From a virus, in the IMG/VR virus record IMGVR_UViG_3300046450_001731, positions 1 through 27,037 of that record: 27,037 nt of DNA; one strand, written 5' to 3'. A program made the translations under genes and the position numbers. The notes under the pieces were generated by a model. The model was not told the DNA's origin. It made no database searches and saw nothing but the letters and a program-made list of their open reading frames with translations. Below are positions 15,922-22,385 of this stretch, piece after piece. Within the stretch, counting starts at the first letter, position 1; each line of letters starts with the position of its first letter.

Positions 15922-16896
15922 ATGAAGAAAACAAAAAAAATCCGCCGCGACCTGTACCAAGAGATCACCGACACAGTAATCGCCAGCCTGGAGCAGGGCA
16001 ACATCCCCTGGGAGCGTCCCTGGGGCGCCGATGGAGCTGGTCTGCGCGACGCCCCCCGCAGTGTATCGACGGGCAAGACCTACAGTGGCACCAATTGGTT
16101 CTGGTTGGAAATGATGCGTCAAGCCAAGGGCTACAGCAGCCAGTGGTGGCTCACGTTCAATCAGGCGAAAAAATTGGGCGGCATGGTCAAGAAAGGGGAG
16201 CGCGGCACGGTCGCGGTTTTCTGGAAGCTGCTCAGCAAGGACGAGATCGACCCGGCGACGGGCGAGAAGGCTGTCAGTTCATTCCCCGTCCTGCGGTCGT
16301 TCGTCGTGTTCAACGTGGACCAGTGCGACATGCCTGCTGAGGCCTTGGCGAAGCTGGGCAATCGCCTCGACAAGCTGGCCCCGGTGATCGATGCTGGGGA
16401 CGTCACGGAGATCGAGCCCATAGCCATTGCCGATGCGGCCCTAATGGGATTCATCGCTGATCAGAAGATCGGCTTCGCCAATGGGGGTGATCAAGCCTAC
16501 TACAGCCCCAGTGATGACCGCGTGCAAATGCCGCCGGTACAGTCGTTCAAAGACAGCGAGTCTTACTATGCTACGCTGGCCCATGAAGCTGTCCACAGCA
16601 CTGGACACAAGTCAAGGCTGGCACGGGCGTTTGAAAAGCAGGCGGCGTTTGGTTCCGCCGACTACAGCCGGGAGGAGTTGGTCGCGGAACTGGGCGCCTC
16701 CATGGTGCTGGCGGTGCTGGGCATCGACAAGCCTGCGATCGCTACGAACCGGGATGCCTACATTCAGTCCTGGATTAAAAAGTTGCAATCAGATCCCAAG
16801 GCGATTGTTTTGGCCAGCGGCAAGGCTGCTAAAGCCGCCGACTACATCCTGGACATCGACGCCGCAGGGGACCAGGCGCCGAAGGCCACCGTCTAA
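15922..16896 (+). CDS. ArdC-type antirestriction protein with zincin domain
   Basis: A 324-aa protein. The ATG at 15922 follows CCTGGAGGGAAAGCACC; the earlier ATG overlaps the leader and is rejected. Residues 10-105 match the ArdC N-terminal ssDNA-binding domain: YQEITDTVIASLEQGNIPW, TGKTYSGTNWFWL, WWLTFNQAKKLGG and VKKGERGT ending in FW. Residues 205-265 match the metallopeptidase part: LAHEAVHSTGH with ligands H221 and H225 and catalytic E222, then EELVAELGAS, which supplies the third ligand. ArdC proteins protect incoming DNA from restriction in plasmids and phages. All key residues are present and the length is usual. Protease activity is not proven for the family. Confidence 0.85.
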   Translation: MKKTKKIRRDLYQEITDTVIASLEQGNIPWERPWGADGAGLRDAPRSVSTGKTYSGTNWFWLEMMRQAKGYSSQWWLTFNQAKKLGGMVKKGERGTVAVFWKLLSKDEIDPATGEKAVSSFPVLRSFVVFNVDQCDMPAEALAKLGNRLDKLAPVIDAGDVTEIEPIAIADAALMGFIADQKIGFANGGDQAYYSPSDDRVQMPPVQSFKDSESYYATLAHEAVHSTGHKSRLARAFEKQAAFGSADYSREELVAELGASMVLAVLGIDKPAIATNRDAYIQSWIKKLQSDPKAIVLASGKAAKAADYILDIDAAGDQAPKATV

Positions 16897-16910
16897 CCAC
16901 CACAACAACC

Positions 16911-16928
16911 GGCGCGAATCACCGCGCC
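16911..16928 (+). repeat. Start-associated hairpin 4 (GGCGCG, AATCAC loop)
   Basis: GGCGCG-AATCAC-CGCGCC, 21 nt before the next start. Compared with hairpin 2 the third base pair is C-G instead of G-C. It is followed by the CCGAGAGGA leader type. Confidence 0.8.
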
Positions 16929-16949
16929 ACACAACCGAGAGGAATGAAC

Positions 16950-17189
16950 ATGACGCTCCGACACATTGCACCAAATCAAACTGAGATCACGACCGCAGGC
17001 GGCGATATTGTACTCTTCAGCTATTCGACGCCGGTCGCGGCGTTTGTGGCGCCTCGATGGCGATCTGGTGGTGGCTATATCCGAACCGAGGAAAAGTACA
17101 GTGCGACAACTACCGATCACATCAACGAATGGCTTGGGGATCGGTTCGCCAAAATCGTACCACAGGATGACATCAACGCAATCGCTTAA
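16950..17189 (+). CDS. Small phage protein with TPVA...TTDHIN pattern
   Basis: A 79-aa protein. The ATG at 16950 is chosen over the one at 16944 because GAGAGGA directly abuts 16944 but is well spaced for 16950. The pattern YSTPVAAFVAPRW, then GGYIRTEEKYSATTTDHINEW is of a kind seen in many small phage and plasmid proteins, with a strand pair followed by a helix. Function is unknown. The same leader and double ATG occur in the next gene. Confidence 0.7.
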   Translation: MTLRHIAPNQTEITTAGGDIVLFSYSTPVAAFVAPRWRSGGGYIRTEEKYSATTTDHINEWLGDRFAKIVPQDDINAIA

Positions 17190-17202
17190 CGCAACCGCAA
17201 CC

Positions 17203-17220
17203 GGCGCGAATGACCGCGCC
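17203..17220 (+). repeat. Start-associated hairpin 5 (GGCGCG, loop variant)
   Basis: GGCGCG-AATGAC-CGCGCC, 24 nt before the next start. This is the only AATCAC-class copy with a changed loop base (C to G). The CCGAGAGGAATGAATATGAC leader follows. Confidence 0.8.
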
Positions 17221-17244
17221 AGATAACAACCGAGAGGAATGAAT

Positions 17245-17463
17245 ATGACACACTACGCACAGGTAACTGATAACGGGCAGGAGCGGTTGGGGAGTTTCGC
17301 CCGAATGATACTCGACGGTCGCGATAGCTGGCTAACTATGATCGAAAACGCTTTGTGGTTGCAGGATCGCGAGGGCGGGAGCGGCGTCCGTGTTGTGAGA
17401 TCGTCAAAATTTGTGGATACAGATTTGTCCCGCAGCAGAGTGATTTTTATCTGCGGACACTAA
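17245..17463 (+). CDS. Small accessory protein, unknown
   Basis: A 72-aa protein. The ATG at 17245 is preferred to 17239 for the same ribosome-site spacing reason as its upstream neighbour. Residues 15-38 form a helix (SFARMILDGRDSWLTMIENA) and residues 50-70 form strands (VRVVRSSKFVDTDLSRSRVI, then FICGH). It contains one short GGCGGGAGC motif at 17374. No family recognised. Confidence 0.65.
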   Translation: MTHYAQVTDNGQERLGSFARMILDGRDSWLTMIENALWLQDREGGSGVRVVRSSKFVDTDLSRSRVIFICGH

Positions 17464-17471
17464 CAGCAACC

Positions 17472-17489
17472 GGGGCGAATCACCGCCCC
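17472..17489 (+). repeat. Start-associated hairpin 6 (GGGGCG, AATCAC loop)
   Basis: GGGGCG-AATCAC-CGCCCC, 20 nt before the ATG at 17510. The ribosome site here is AAGGAG (17497-17502), unlike the other two GGGGCG copies. Confidence 0.8.
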
Positions 17490-17509
17490 ATATAACAAGG
17501 AGCAAAACG

Positions 17510-17731
17510 ATGAAAGAAACCATGGAAAGCAGAGAGGATAAACTAGATGAAATCTGGGGAGAGGCGTGGTATTATGCGATAGCATGTGGACATCCTGACC
17601 CAGATGGATATGCAAATAGCAAGGTGGCGCTACGGGCTCCTCCTGTGAAAAAAACAGACACAGGGCTGAGGCAGGGTAGCAGGGCAGGCAGGCGGCAGGC
17701 AGCAGCATGTCGGGCGAGGGGTCAGGGATGA
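17510..17731 (+). CDS. Small protein with low-complexity tail
   Basis: A 73-aa protein. The first 40 residues look normal (DKLDEIWGEAWYYAIACGHP, then DPDGYANSKVALR), but the last 25 are Arg/Gly/Ala-rich and come from a G-rich GGCAGG-type simple repeat at 17668-17705. The tail may be a decayed or recently expanded end. The stop overlaps the next start as ATGA, so the two are coupled without an intervening hairpin. Function is unknown. Confidence 0.6.
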   Translation: MKETMESREDKLDEIWGEAWYYAIACGHPDPDGYANSKVALRAPPVKKTDTGLRQGSRAGRRQAAACRARGQG

Positions 17732-17940
17732 GGATTTACAGGAACAACTACACAGCAGATACGAACGACGGCGGCAGCTCCTATCACAGGACGAGAGCAG
17801 AGGCTATAGCGGCGTTTGATGAGCAGCAAGAGGAGGAAGATACCTACTCTGTTCGGGCGGAACTGATAGTCGTCCATTGCACGACAGAGGGGATACTTGC
17901 AGGGCTAAACCGCTACGCTTCGCATAATGACAACGGGTAA
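17728..17940 (+). CDS. Small accessory protein, unknown
   Basis: A 70-aa acidic protein. The ATG at 17728, overlapping the previous stop, is chosen over 17707 because it gives a normal start (MRIYRNNYTAD) and classic coupling. Residues 1-35 include a strand and a helix with SSYHRTRAEAIAAFDEQ; the rest holds strands (SVRAELIVVHCTTEGI). It resembles short phage proteins in which a repeated Y-x-x-x-A segment precedes a helix. No function assigned. Confidence 0.6.
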   Translation: MRIYRNNYTADTNDGGSSYHRTRAEAIAAFDEQQEEEDTYSVRAELIVVHCTTEGILAGLNRYASHNDNG

Positions 17941-17958
17941 TCCACAACAACCACAACC

Positions 17959-17976
17959 GGCGCGAATCACCGCGCC
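17959..17976 (+). repeat. Start-associated hairpin 7 (GGCGCG, AATCAC loop)
   Basis: GGCGCG-AATCAC-CGCGCC, 22 nt before the ATG at 17999, followed by the CCGAGAGGG leader. Confidence 0.8.
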
Positions 17977-17998
17977 ATATAACCGAGAGGGTAACATC

Positions 17999-18121
17999 AT
18001 GCCAGAAAACGACCGCAATAAAAAACAAAAACACACGATGACCGAGGCGGAATACCAGCTAAACGCAATCGCCATCCTGGCACTAGCACTGGCAGTTCTG
18101 GTTTATATTACCTGCGCCTAA
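17999..18121 (+). CDS. 40-aa single-span membrane peptide
   Basis: The start is the ATG at 17999, set by GAGAGGG eight bases upstream and by the hairpin spacing. Residues 1-20 are hydrophilic and basic (PENDRNKKQKHTMTEAEY). Residues 22-38 are a hydrophobic span (NAIAILALALAVLVYIT). The positive N-terminus suggests a cytoplasmic N-terminus. It is too small for most holins, and could be a membrane-targeted inhibitor or modulator. No family recognised. Confidence 0.7.
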   Translation: MPENDRNKKQKHTMTEAEYQLNAIAILALALAVLVYITCA

Positions 18122-18135
18122 CCCACAACCACAAC

Positions 18136-18151
18136 GGGGGCTGCGACCCCC
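18136..18151 (+). repeat. Start-associated hairpin 8 (GGGGG, CTGCGA loop)
   Basis: GGGGG-CTGCGA-CCCCC, 21 nt before the ATG at 18173. The following 32 nt (18155-18186) are identical to 19435-19466. Confidence 0.8.
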
Positions 18152-18172
18152 ATCACCCTGGAGAAAAACACC

Positions 18173-19006
18173 ATGAACAAGACCACTGAAAATGAGAACG
18201 GCGGGAGCGCCGATCAGCACTCGTTCGCCGAATCCTGTCGGGAGAATACGGGCAGTCACTTCTTGGACAGCGGAGGCGCCTACGGACGCATCTATGACCA
18301 GCCCCCGATCACCCATAACACCCCTGAGGTGACCTGGGATGATCCCGACTGCAGCGCCACGATAGAAACAGCCAAGTGGCTGGAGAATCAGTACGTGATC
18401 GACCAGGACCTGACCACTAAATTTTTGGAGTGGGACGCGGAGCAGGATGACGGCAAGCTGGCATGGGCTGACAGCCTGCATCGGTTTTTTCTGGTGGACG
18501 ACGCCCCCTACACTCTGGATCGTGGCGAGGACTACCTGCCGGTACGTTACCAGGGGCACGGCACCGACAACGTGTATAATCACGAGAACGACCTGTCGCA
18601 GGTTTTCACCTGGAACGTCCTGGTGCCCAAGGACTGCGATAGCGCCGAGCCTGGCCTGTACGCTGACGATGACACGATCATCGTGATACAAATCCACACG
18701 GGCTGCGATGTCCGTGGCGGCTACGCTGCCCCCCTGCTGTGCCGGTGCAATGCCGAGTACGCAGTACCCGTCGATGTCTGCGCCGAGTACGCGATCACCG
18801 GCAGCAATACGCTGGACGATGACGAGCGGCAGCAGGCGGATGAAGAGTGGCGCAGCGGGTACAGTAGTTGGCCCTACGGTCAGGTGCGCGACGATGTGCA
18901 ACGCTGGTTTACGTGGGCCTGCGCTGACGCCGATTCCCATATCGCCCTACTCAAGTCCGGGCACATCGTGAAAATAACAGCGGGGTTGCCCTACCTCGGA
19001 GCATAG
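18173..19006 (+). CDS. Acidic accessory protein, conserved-looking N-terminus
   Basis: A 277-aa acidic protein. Residues 16-45 (SFAESCRENTGSHFLDSGGA, then YGRIYDQP) are of a type seen near the start of many uncharacterised phage proteins. Residues 60-120 are helical and include a WLENQY segment. Residues 150-215 hold strands and C-rich turns (DTIIVIQIHTGCDVRGGYAA, then LLCRCNAEYAVPV). The end is a helix and a strand pair. No enzyme motif is seen. It may interact with host proteins, but its role is unknown. Confidence 0.75.
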   Translation: MNKTTENENGGSADQHSFAESCRENTGSHFLDSGGAYGRIYDQPPITHNTPEVTWDDPDCSATIETAKWLENQYVIDQDLTTKFLEWDAEQDDGKLAWADSLHRFFLVDDAPYTLDRGEDYLPVRYQGHGTDNVYNHENDLSQVFTWNVLVPKDCDSAEPGLYADDDTIIVIQIHTGCDVRGGYAAPLLCRCNAEYAVPVDVCAEYAITGSNTLDDDERQQADEEWRSGYSSWPYGQVRDDVQRWFTWACADADSHIALLKSGHIVKITAGLPYLGA

Positions 19007-19037
19007 CCATAACAAACCCTAACCACAAACCGCAACC

Positions 19038-19055
19038 GGCGCGAATCACCGCGCC
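19038..19055 (+). repeat. Start-associated hairpin 9 (GGCGCG, AATCAC loop)
   Basis: GGCGCG-AATCAC-CGCGCC, 21 nt before the ATG at 19077, followed by CCGAGGAGA. Confidence 0.8.
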
Positions 19056-19076
19056 AGATAACCGAGGAGAGACACC

Positions 19077-19394
19077 ATGACAACAGCAATCGGAACATTC
19101 ACGCTCGCTGAACCAAGGGTATATAGTCGGGGCTATGAAACTGCCAGTTGGTACACTGACATAGAGGTACATCCCGGAGAATATGAAGTCACCCAATCGG
19201 CAGATGGCTACTGGGCATTAGTGACAATGCCGGGAAAGATCGTTGGGAGCAACTTTGTTAATCAAATTTTTCACGCTTCTTCCCATCATAAAAATGAGGA
19301 CGTTGGCAAAGATACGACTTACACGATCCAGACTCAAATGTTCAGTTTGGACAGACTTAAGGGCTACACGCCCGTTCACAACATCACCGCCTAA
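19077..19394 (+). CDS. Small accessory protein, unknown
   Basis: A 105-aa protein with GAGGAGA seven bases before the ATG. Strand-rich N-terminal part (ASWYTDIEVHPGEYEVTQSA, then YWALVTMPGKIV), a short histidine-rich loop (FHASSHHKNED) and a C-terminal stretch of Thr/Gln. The IEVHPGEYEV segment suggests a small beta barrel. No motif for catalysis. A role in host takeover is possible but not shown. Confidence 0.65.
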   Translation: MTTAIGTFTLAEPRVYSRGYETASWYTDIEVHPGEYEVTQSADGYWALVTMPGKIVGSNFVNQIFHASSHHKNEDVGKDTTYTIQTQMFSLDRLKGYTPVHNITA

Positions 19395-19409
19395 CACCTA
19401 ACCACAACC

Positions 19410-19427
19410 GGGGCGAATCACCGCCCC
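19410..19427 (+). repeat. Start-associated hairpin 10 (GGGGCG, AATCAC loop)
   Basis: GGGGCG-AATCAC-CGCCCC, 25 nt before the ATG at 19453, followed by the CCCTGGAGA leader. Confidence 0.8.
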
Positions 19428-19452
19428 ACAACCAACCCTGGAGAAAAACACC

Positions 19453-20079
19453 ATGAACAAGACCACCACCACCACCACCACCGCTGCCCAGTGGGAAACC
19501 ACCGCCGTCACCCGGATATCGTATGACGTTGAGAAATCACCGATCACCGTGGCGGACTGGCAGCGGATGCTGGTCGACCCATATGATTACGTCATAAAAT
19601 GCTACGACATCAATGGTGCCCATCAACGCCATGGTGATTATTTCACCGACGACCATGAAGATGCCTTGGCAACCAGTGCTGAGATCATTCGGCGGAGCTG
19701 CGTAGCGCAGAACCTGGTCGACGATCGCGAGTACATGGTCGACGATTATGATCAAGGTCACCGTCGCATTTGTCATGTAGGCAGCATTTTTGCTGATGGT
19801 CGAAAAGTACAACCATCCGTCCTGGGTGGATTCACCGACATCACAGTTGACCAGATCGGGGTAGGCACGGCGAACAAGATACGTGACAGGGTCTGCGAGT
19901 ACTACGGTGGCACATCGCTGCAGATCGAGTCTATCAAAGTGACGATCGTCGACTACATCGTCACACTGATCATCGGTTGCAGGGTCATCGCCCACTGGGA
20001 CGCTGACAGGGTCGGCGATTACTACATGACGATGTTGCGTCCTGGCAGCGAGGAGTGGCTCATCGACGATGTCACCTGA
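19453..20079 (+). CDS. Accessory protein with poly-Thr start, unknown
   Basis: A 208-aa protein beginning MNKTTTTTTT, encoded by seven successive ACC codons after ATGAACAAG. The body has strands and helices: SYDVEKSPITVADWQRMLVD, then DDHEDALATSAEIIRRSCVA, and a strand segment VTIVDYIVTLIIGCRVI that is hydrophobic but flanked by charged strands. No recognised domain. The first 14 nt of the coding sequence match those of the 18173 gene as part of a 32-nt identity. Confidence 0.7.
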   Translation: MNKTTTTTTTAAQWETTAVTRISYDVEKSPITVADWQRMLVDPYDYVIKCYDINGAHQRHGDYFTDDHEDALATSAEIIRRSCVAQNLVDDREYMVDDYDQGHRRICHVGSIFADGRKVQPSVLGGFTDITVDQIGVGTANKIRDRVCEYYGGTSLQIESIKVTIVDYIVTLIIGCRVIAHWDADRVGDYYMTMLRPGSEEWLIDDVT

Positions 20080-20088
20080 TCCGGCGAA

Positions 20089-20129
20089 ACCAGGTCTGTG
20101 AACCTGGTCTGGTCGGGGCGGTTCCCCGA
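20089..20129 (+). repeat. Tandem start-associated hairpins 11
   Basis: ACCAGGT-CTGTGA-ACCTGGT (20089-20108), then TCGGGG (20113-20118) pairing with CCCCGA (20124-20129) around five bases. CGGCGAAAC precedes at 20082-20090. It parallels the tandem element at 15833-15873 in order and loop, with nearly all stem bases replaced. The recombinase ATG is 38 nt downstream. Confidence 0.75.
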
Positions 20130-20167
20130 TCACTGATGAGCCAAACCATACACCCTGGAGCAGGACA

Positions 20168-21256
20168 ATGGCACAAAAGAAGAGGACAGAAGGCACTGGA
20201 CAGATCGTTGAGCGCAGGGGCAAGTACGCCCTGCGATTTGGCGGGGCTCAGATGCTGATTAAAGACAGCGCTGGCCAGGCTGTCACCAACCTGCGTGATG
20301 CCAAGCGGCGTGCCACACACACCCGTGATGCGATTGCGGCGGGAGCAGCTCAAGTAGCTGTAGTACCGGCGAAGGTCAGCGCAGCTATCATCGGCAACCT
20401 GTACGAGGCTTTCGATTCCGCTCCGCTCCGAGACCAGGAGTTGACCGTCGATACCATGTACAACCACAAGTGCCGCCTGGGGGTCTTTGGGCGCTGGGCT
20501 ACTGCACAGGGGCTCACAGTCGACGACATCGACAGCGACCTATCAGTCTCTTATCTCAAGCAGATGACCTGCGCACCGGCAACGGTCAGGACACACAGGG
20601 CGACGCTGATGGCCGTGTGGGAGGCGCTCTTCGAAGCGCGTCGCAACCCCTGGAAGAAGACGCAAGCACCGCGCCTGGATACGGTCAATAAGGAGCCGTT
20701 CAGCCAGGCGGATCAGGAGCTGATCTTCCAGTACCACGCCGAGCTGCGTGGCCGGGAGAAGTACTGTCGGCGGGGTGGCCGCGAGTTTCACACACTGCAT
20801 GTCATCGGACGCTATACCGGCATGCGTCGGGGCGATTGCTGCCAGTTGCAGTGGAGCAGCTTGGACGGCAGCACTATTGCCGTCACCACTAGCAAGCGCG
20901 GAAGGCCGGTACGCATCCCGATGCACCCCGTACTGATCGCTGAGCTGGAGCAGTGGGGCGACCACGACGACCAGTATATCCTACCTGAACTGGCAGCATG
21001 GTACGTTTCCGACAAGAAGACCCTGAGCCAGATGCTAATGGATCACCTACGGGGGGCTGGCATTGCTACGGCAGATGCCGCCACCGGCAGGGTTGTCAGG
21101 GGGTTCCATTCCTGGCGGCACTTATTTGTCACTACTTTGATCGAAGCGGGTGTTGATCGCGACCTGATTGTGCGCATTGTTGGCACCTCGCCGATGCTGC
21201 TGCGTGACGTGTACGACCATTCTGAAACCGACGCAGTTCTTGCTGCGTTGTCCTAA
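20168..21256 (+). CDS. Tyrosine recombinase / integrase family protein
   Basis: A 362-aa protein. Residues 70-165 form a SAM-like core-binding domain (TVDTMYNHKCRLGVFGRWAT). The catalytic domain shows R220 in YTGMRRGDCCQLQW, K243 in TSKRGRP, H314 and R317 in FHSWRH, and Y349 in RDVYDHS. The usual LGH is IVGTS here, so the last His/Trp is replaced by T340. Family members cut and rejoin DNA through the tyrosine for phage integration or dimer resolution. GGAGCAGGACA precedes the ATG. Activity is likely but the missing residue leaves some doubt. No attachment site was found nearby. Confidence 0.85.
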   Translation: MAQKKRTEGTGQIVERRGKYALRFGGAQMLIKDSAGQAVTNLRDAKRRATHTRDAIAAGAAQVAVVPAKVSAAIIGNLYEAFDSAPLRDQELTVDTMYNHKCRLGVFGRWATAQGLTVDDIDSDLSVSYLKQMTCAPATVRTHRATLMAVWEALFEARRNPWKKTQAPRLDTVNKEPFSQADQELIFQYHAELRGREKYCRRGGREFHTLHVIGRYTGMRRGDCCQLQWSSLDGSTIAVTTSKRGRPVRIPMHPVLIAELEQWGDHDDQYILPELAAWYVSDKKTLSQMLMDHLRGAGIATADAATGRVVRGFHSWRHLFVTTLIEAGVDRDLIVRIVGTSPMLLRDVYDHSETDAVLAALS

Positions 21257-21264
21257 ACACAAAC

Positions 21265-21280
21265 GGGGGCCGCGACCCCC
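21265..21280 (+). repeat. Start-associated hairpin 12 (GGGGG, CCGCGA loop)
   Basis: GGGGG-CCGCGA-CCCCC, 23 nt before the ATG at 21304. The loop differs from CTGCGA by one base. This is the last copy of the series. Confidence 0.8.
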
Positions 21281-21303
21281 ATCACCCCCGGAGAAAAAAC
21301 TAT

Positions 21304-21612
21304 ATGACATTCGCACAGGCAAACGCAGAACTGGCAGCAATCGCTGCAACGCAGGGCGGCGGAGCGTTCTCCGTGCAGTACAAGCACTTCACGTATGGCG
21401 ACGAGTGCGGCGCTGAACCCGACCGGATCGAGTGCCGTCTGTATCTCGGTGCGCCCGTCAATGATGCGTGGGAGGCGCAGACGTGGGCCGAGGCATTCGA
21501 CCTGATCGAGGCCACCCTTAGCCCGTGGCGGCAGTTAGTGGACCCCGAAGAAGCACCGTTGCACGACGACACAGCAGTAACCACAACCACCAACCCCGGA
21601 GCAGTACAATGA
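21304..21612 (+). CDS. Small accessory protein with leader-derived tail
   Basis: A 102-aa protein. Residues 1-75 look like a compact fold (FAQANAELAAIAATQGGGAF, CRLYLGAPVNDAWEAQTWAE, then helix). The last 10 residues (TTTTNPGAVQ) are encoded by what looks like the A/C-rich leader and ribosome site of the next gene, so an earlier stop was probably lost. The stop overlaps the next ATG as ATGA. Function is unknown. Confidence 0.65.
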   Translation: MTFAQANAELAAIAATQGGGAFSVQYKHFTYGDECGAEPDRIECRLYLGAPVNDAWEAQTWAEAFDLIEATLSPWRQLVDPEEAPLHDDTAVTTTTNPGAVQ

Positions 21613-22385
21613 GTAACATCCACTACAGCAACGCAAGCAACGATCAGCGCAGCTTCATCGAAGACCGCATCAACAGCGCCTGTGTCGCGCATCAGGGCTC
21701 GCTGGTCGACGACTTGATGGGCAAGGACGACGAGTGGTCCTGGGACAATGTCGCAGGCCTGCGACCGGACCCCAGCGACTGGGGCCTGGCTCAGTGTCGC
21801 GAGTACCTCGACGCGCACGGGATCGACGTCCCTGAGGTGGTCGGTGAGACCGAAGACGACATCGTCGCGGACGACCTGATCGAGCAGCTTCTGGAGCAGG
21901 CAGCAGAGGTCTGGGGCCATCGTGCCCCAGGCGGCGGGAATGCGCCTGACGTCGATCGCGGCGAACTGCTTGCCTGGCTGGCAGCAGTCAAGGGGGAGGT
22001 TGACGACACCGTCTGCGAGATTGATGTGCGGGTGCGCTACCACGACGGGGGCTACGTGTTCCTTAGTGGCGACGCGAGCTACGACCAGGATCATCGCGGG
22101 TTCTGCGCGGCGGCGTCTGTTGGCTACCATGAGGAGGACACCATAGAGATGTGGCAGGAGCAGGTGGAGGATAAAGCCAGCGACACCGAGGTTCTGGAGT
22201 GGTGGTTAATCACCGACGACTGGGTGCATGGTCACCTGCGTCGGGTCGGCGAGGCGGTGCTCGACAACGCGTATGGGACCTGGTGGGGCCGGAGTTGCAG
22301 CGGTCAGGCGATCAGCCTCGACCCGACATTCTGGGGTATTTACCAGCAACGCCTCCAGGGCATGGAGGCTGGGGCAGAAGGCTGA
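21609..22385 (+). CDS. Acidic accessory protein, unknown
   Basis: A 258-aa very acidic protein (strings such as GETEDDIVADDLIEQLLEQA). The ATG at 21609 follows CCCCGGAGCAGTACA; the longer in-frame extension lies in the previous gene. Residues 60-110 include helices with WDNVAGLRPDPSDWGLAQC. Residues 135-175 hold strands and a Gly-rich turn (IDVRVRYHDGGYVFLSGDAS). The end is helical. Strong acidity is common in DNA mimics and host-interaction proteins, but no match is recognised. Confidence 0.7.
   Translation: MSNIHYSNASNDQRSFIEDRINSACVAHQGSLVDDLMGKDDEWSWDNVAGLRPDPSDWGLAQCREYLDAHGIDVPEVVGETEDDIVADDLIEQLLEQAAEVWGHRAPGGGNAPDVDRGELLAWLAAVKGEVDDTVCEIDVRVRYHDGGYVFLSGDASYDQDHRGFCAAASVGYHEEDTIEMWQEQVEDKASDTEVLEWWLITDDWVHGHLRRVGEAVLDNAYGTWWGRSCSGQAISLDPTFWGIYQQRLQGMEAGAEG

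Noticed and set aside
17510-17940. Frameshifted single gene across 17510-17940
   Set aside because: The second part has its own plausible start in an ATGA overlap, and the two parts do not look like halves of one domain.
18083-18940. 285-aa minus-strand open frame opposite the 18173 gene
   Set aside because: Antisense to a gene with a leader and hairpin; no ribosome site of its own and repetitive hydrophobic composition.
15081-21280. The array hairpins as intrinsic terminators
   Set aside because: None is followed by a T-run; an A/C-rich leader and ribosome site follow instead.
15081-21280. CRISPR-like array
   Set aside because: Repeats are separated by whole genes, have no uniform spacer length and no cas genes; the Cas4-like nuclease belongs to a recombination operon.
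15064-21304. Integron-like cassette array, because hairpins lie between small co-oriented genes around a tyrosine recombinase
   Set aside because: The hairpins are only 16-22 nt, lack the paired RYYYAAC/GTTRRRY sites and bulged bases of attC, and are placed by distance to the next start, not to the preceding stop.
21300-22130. 276-aa minus-strand open frame
   Set aside because: Antisense to two coupled genes with good starts; no supporting motif.
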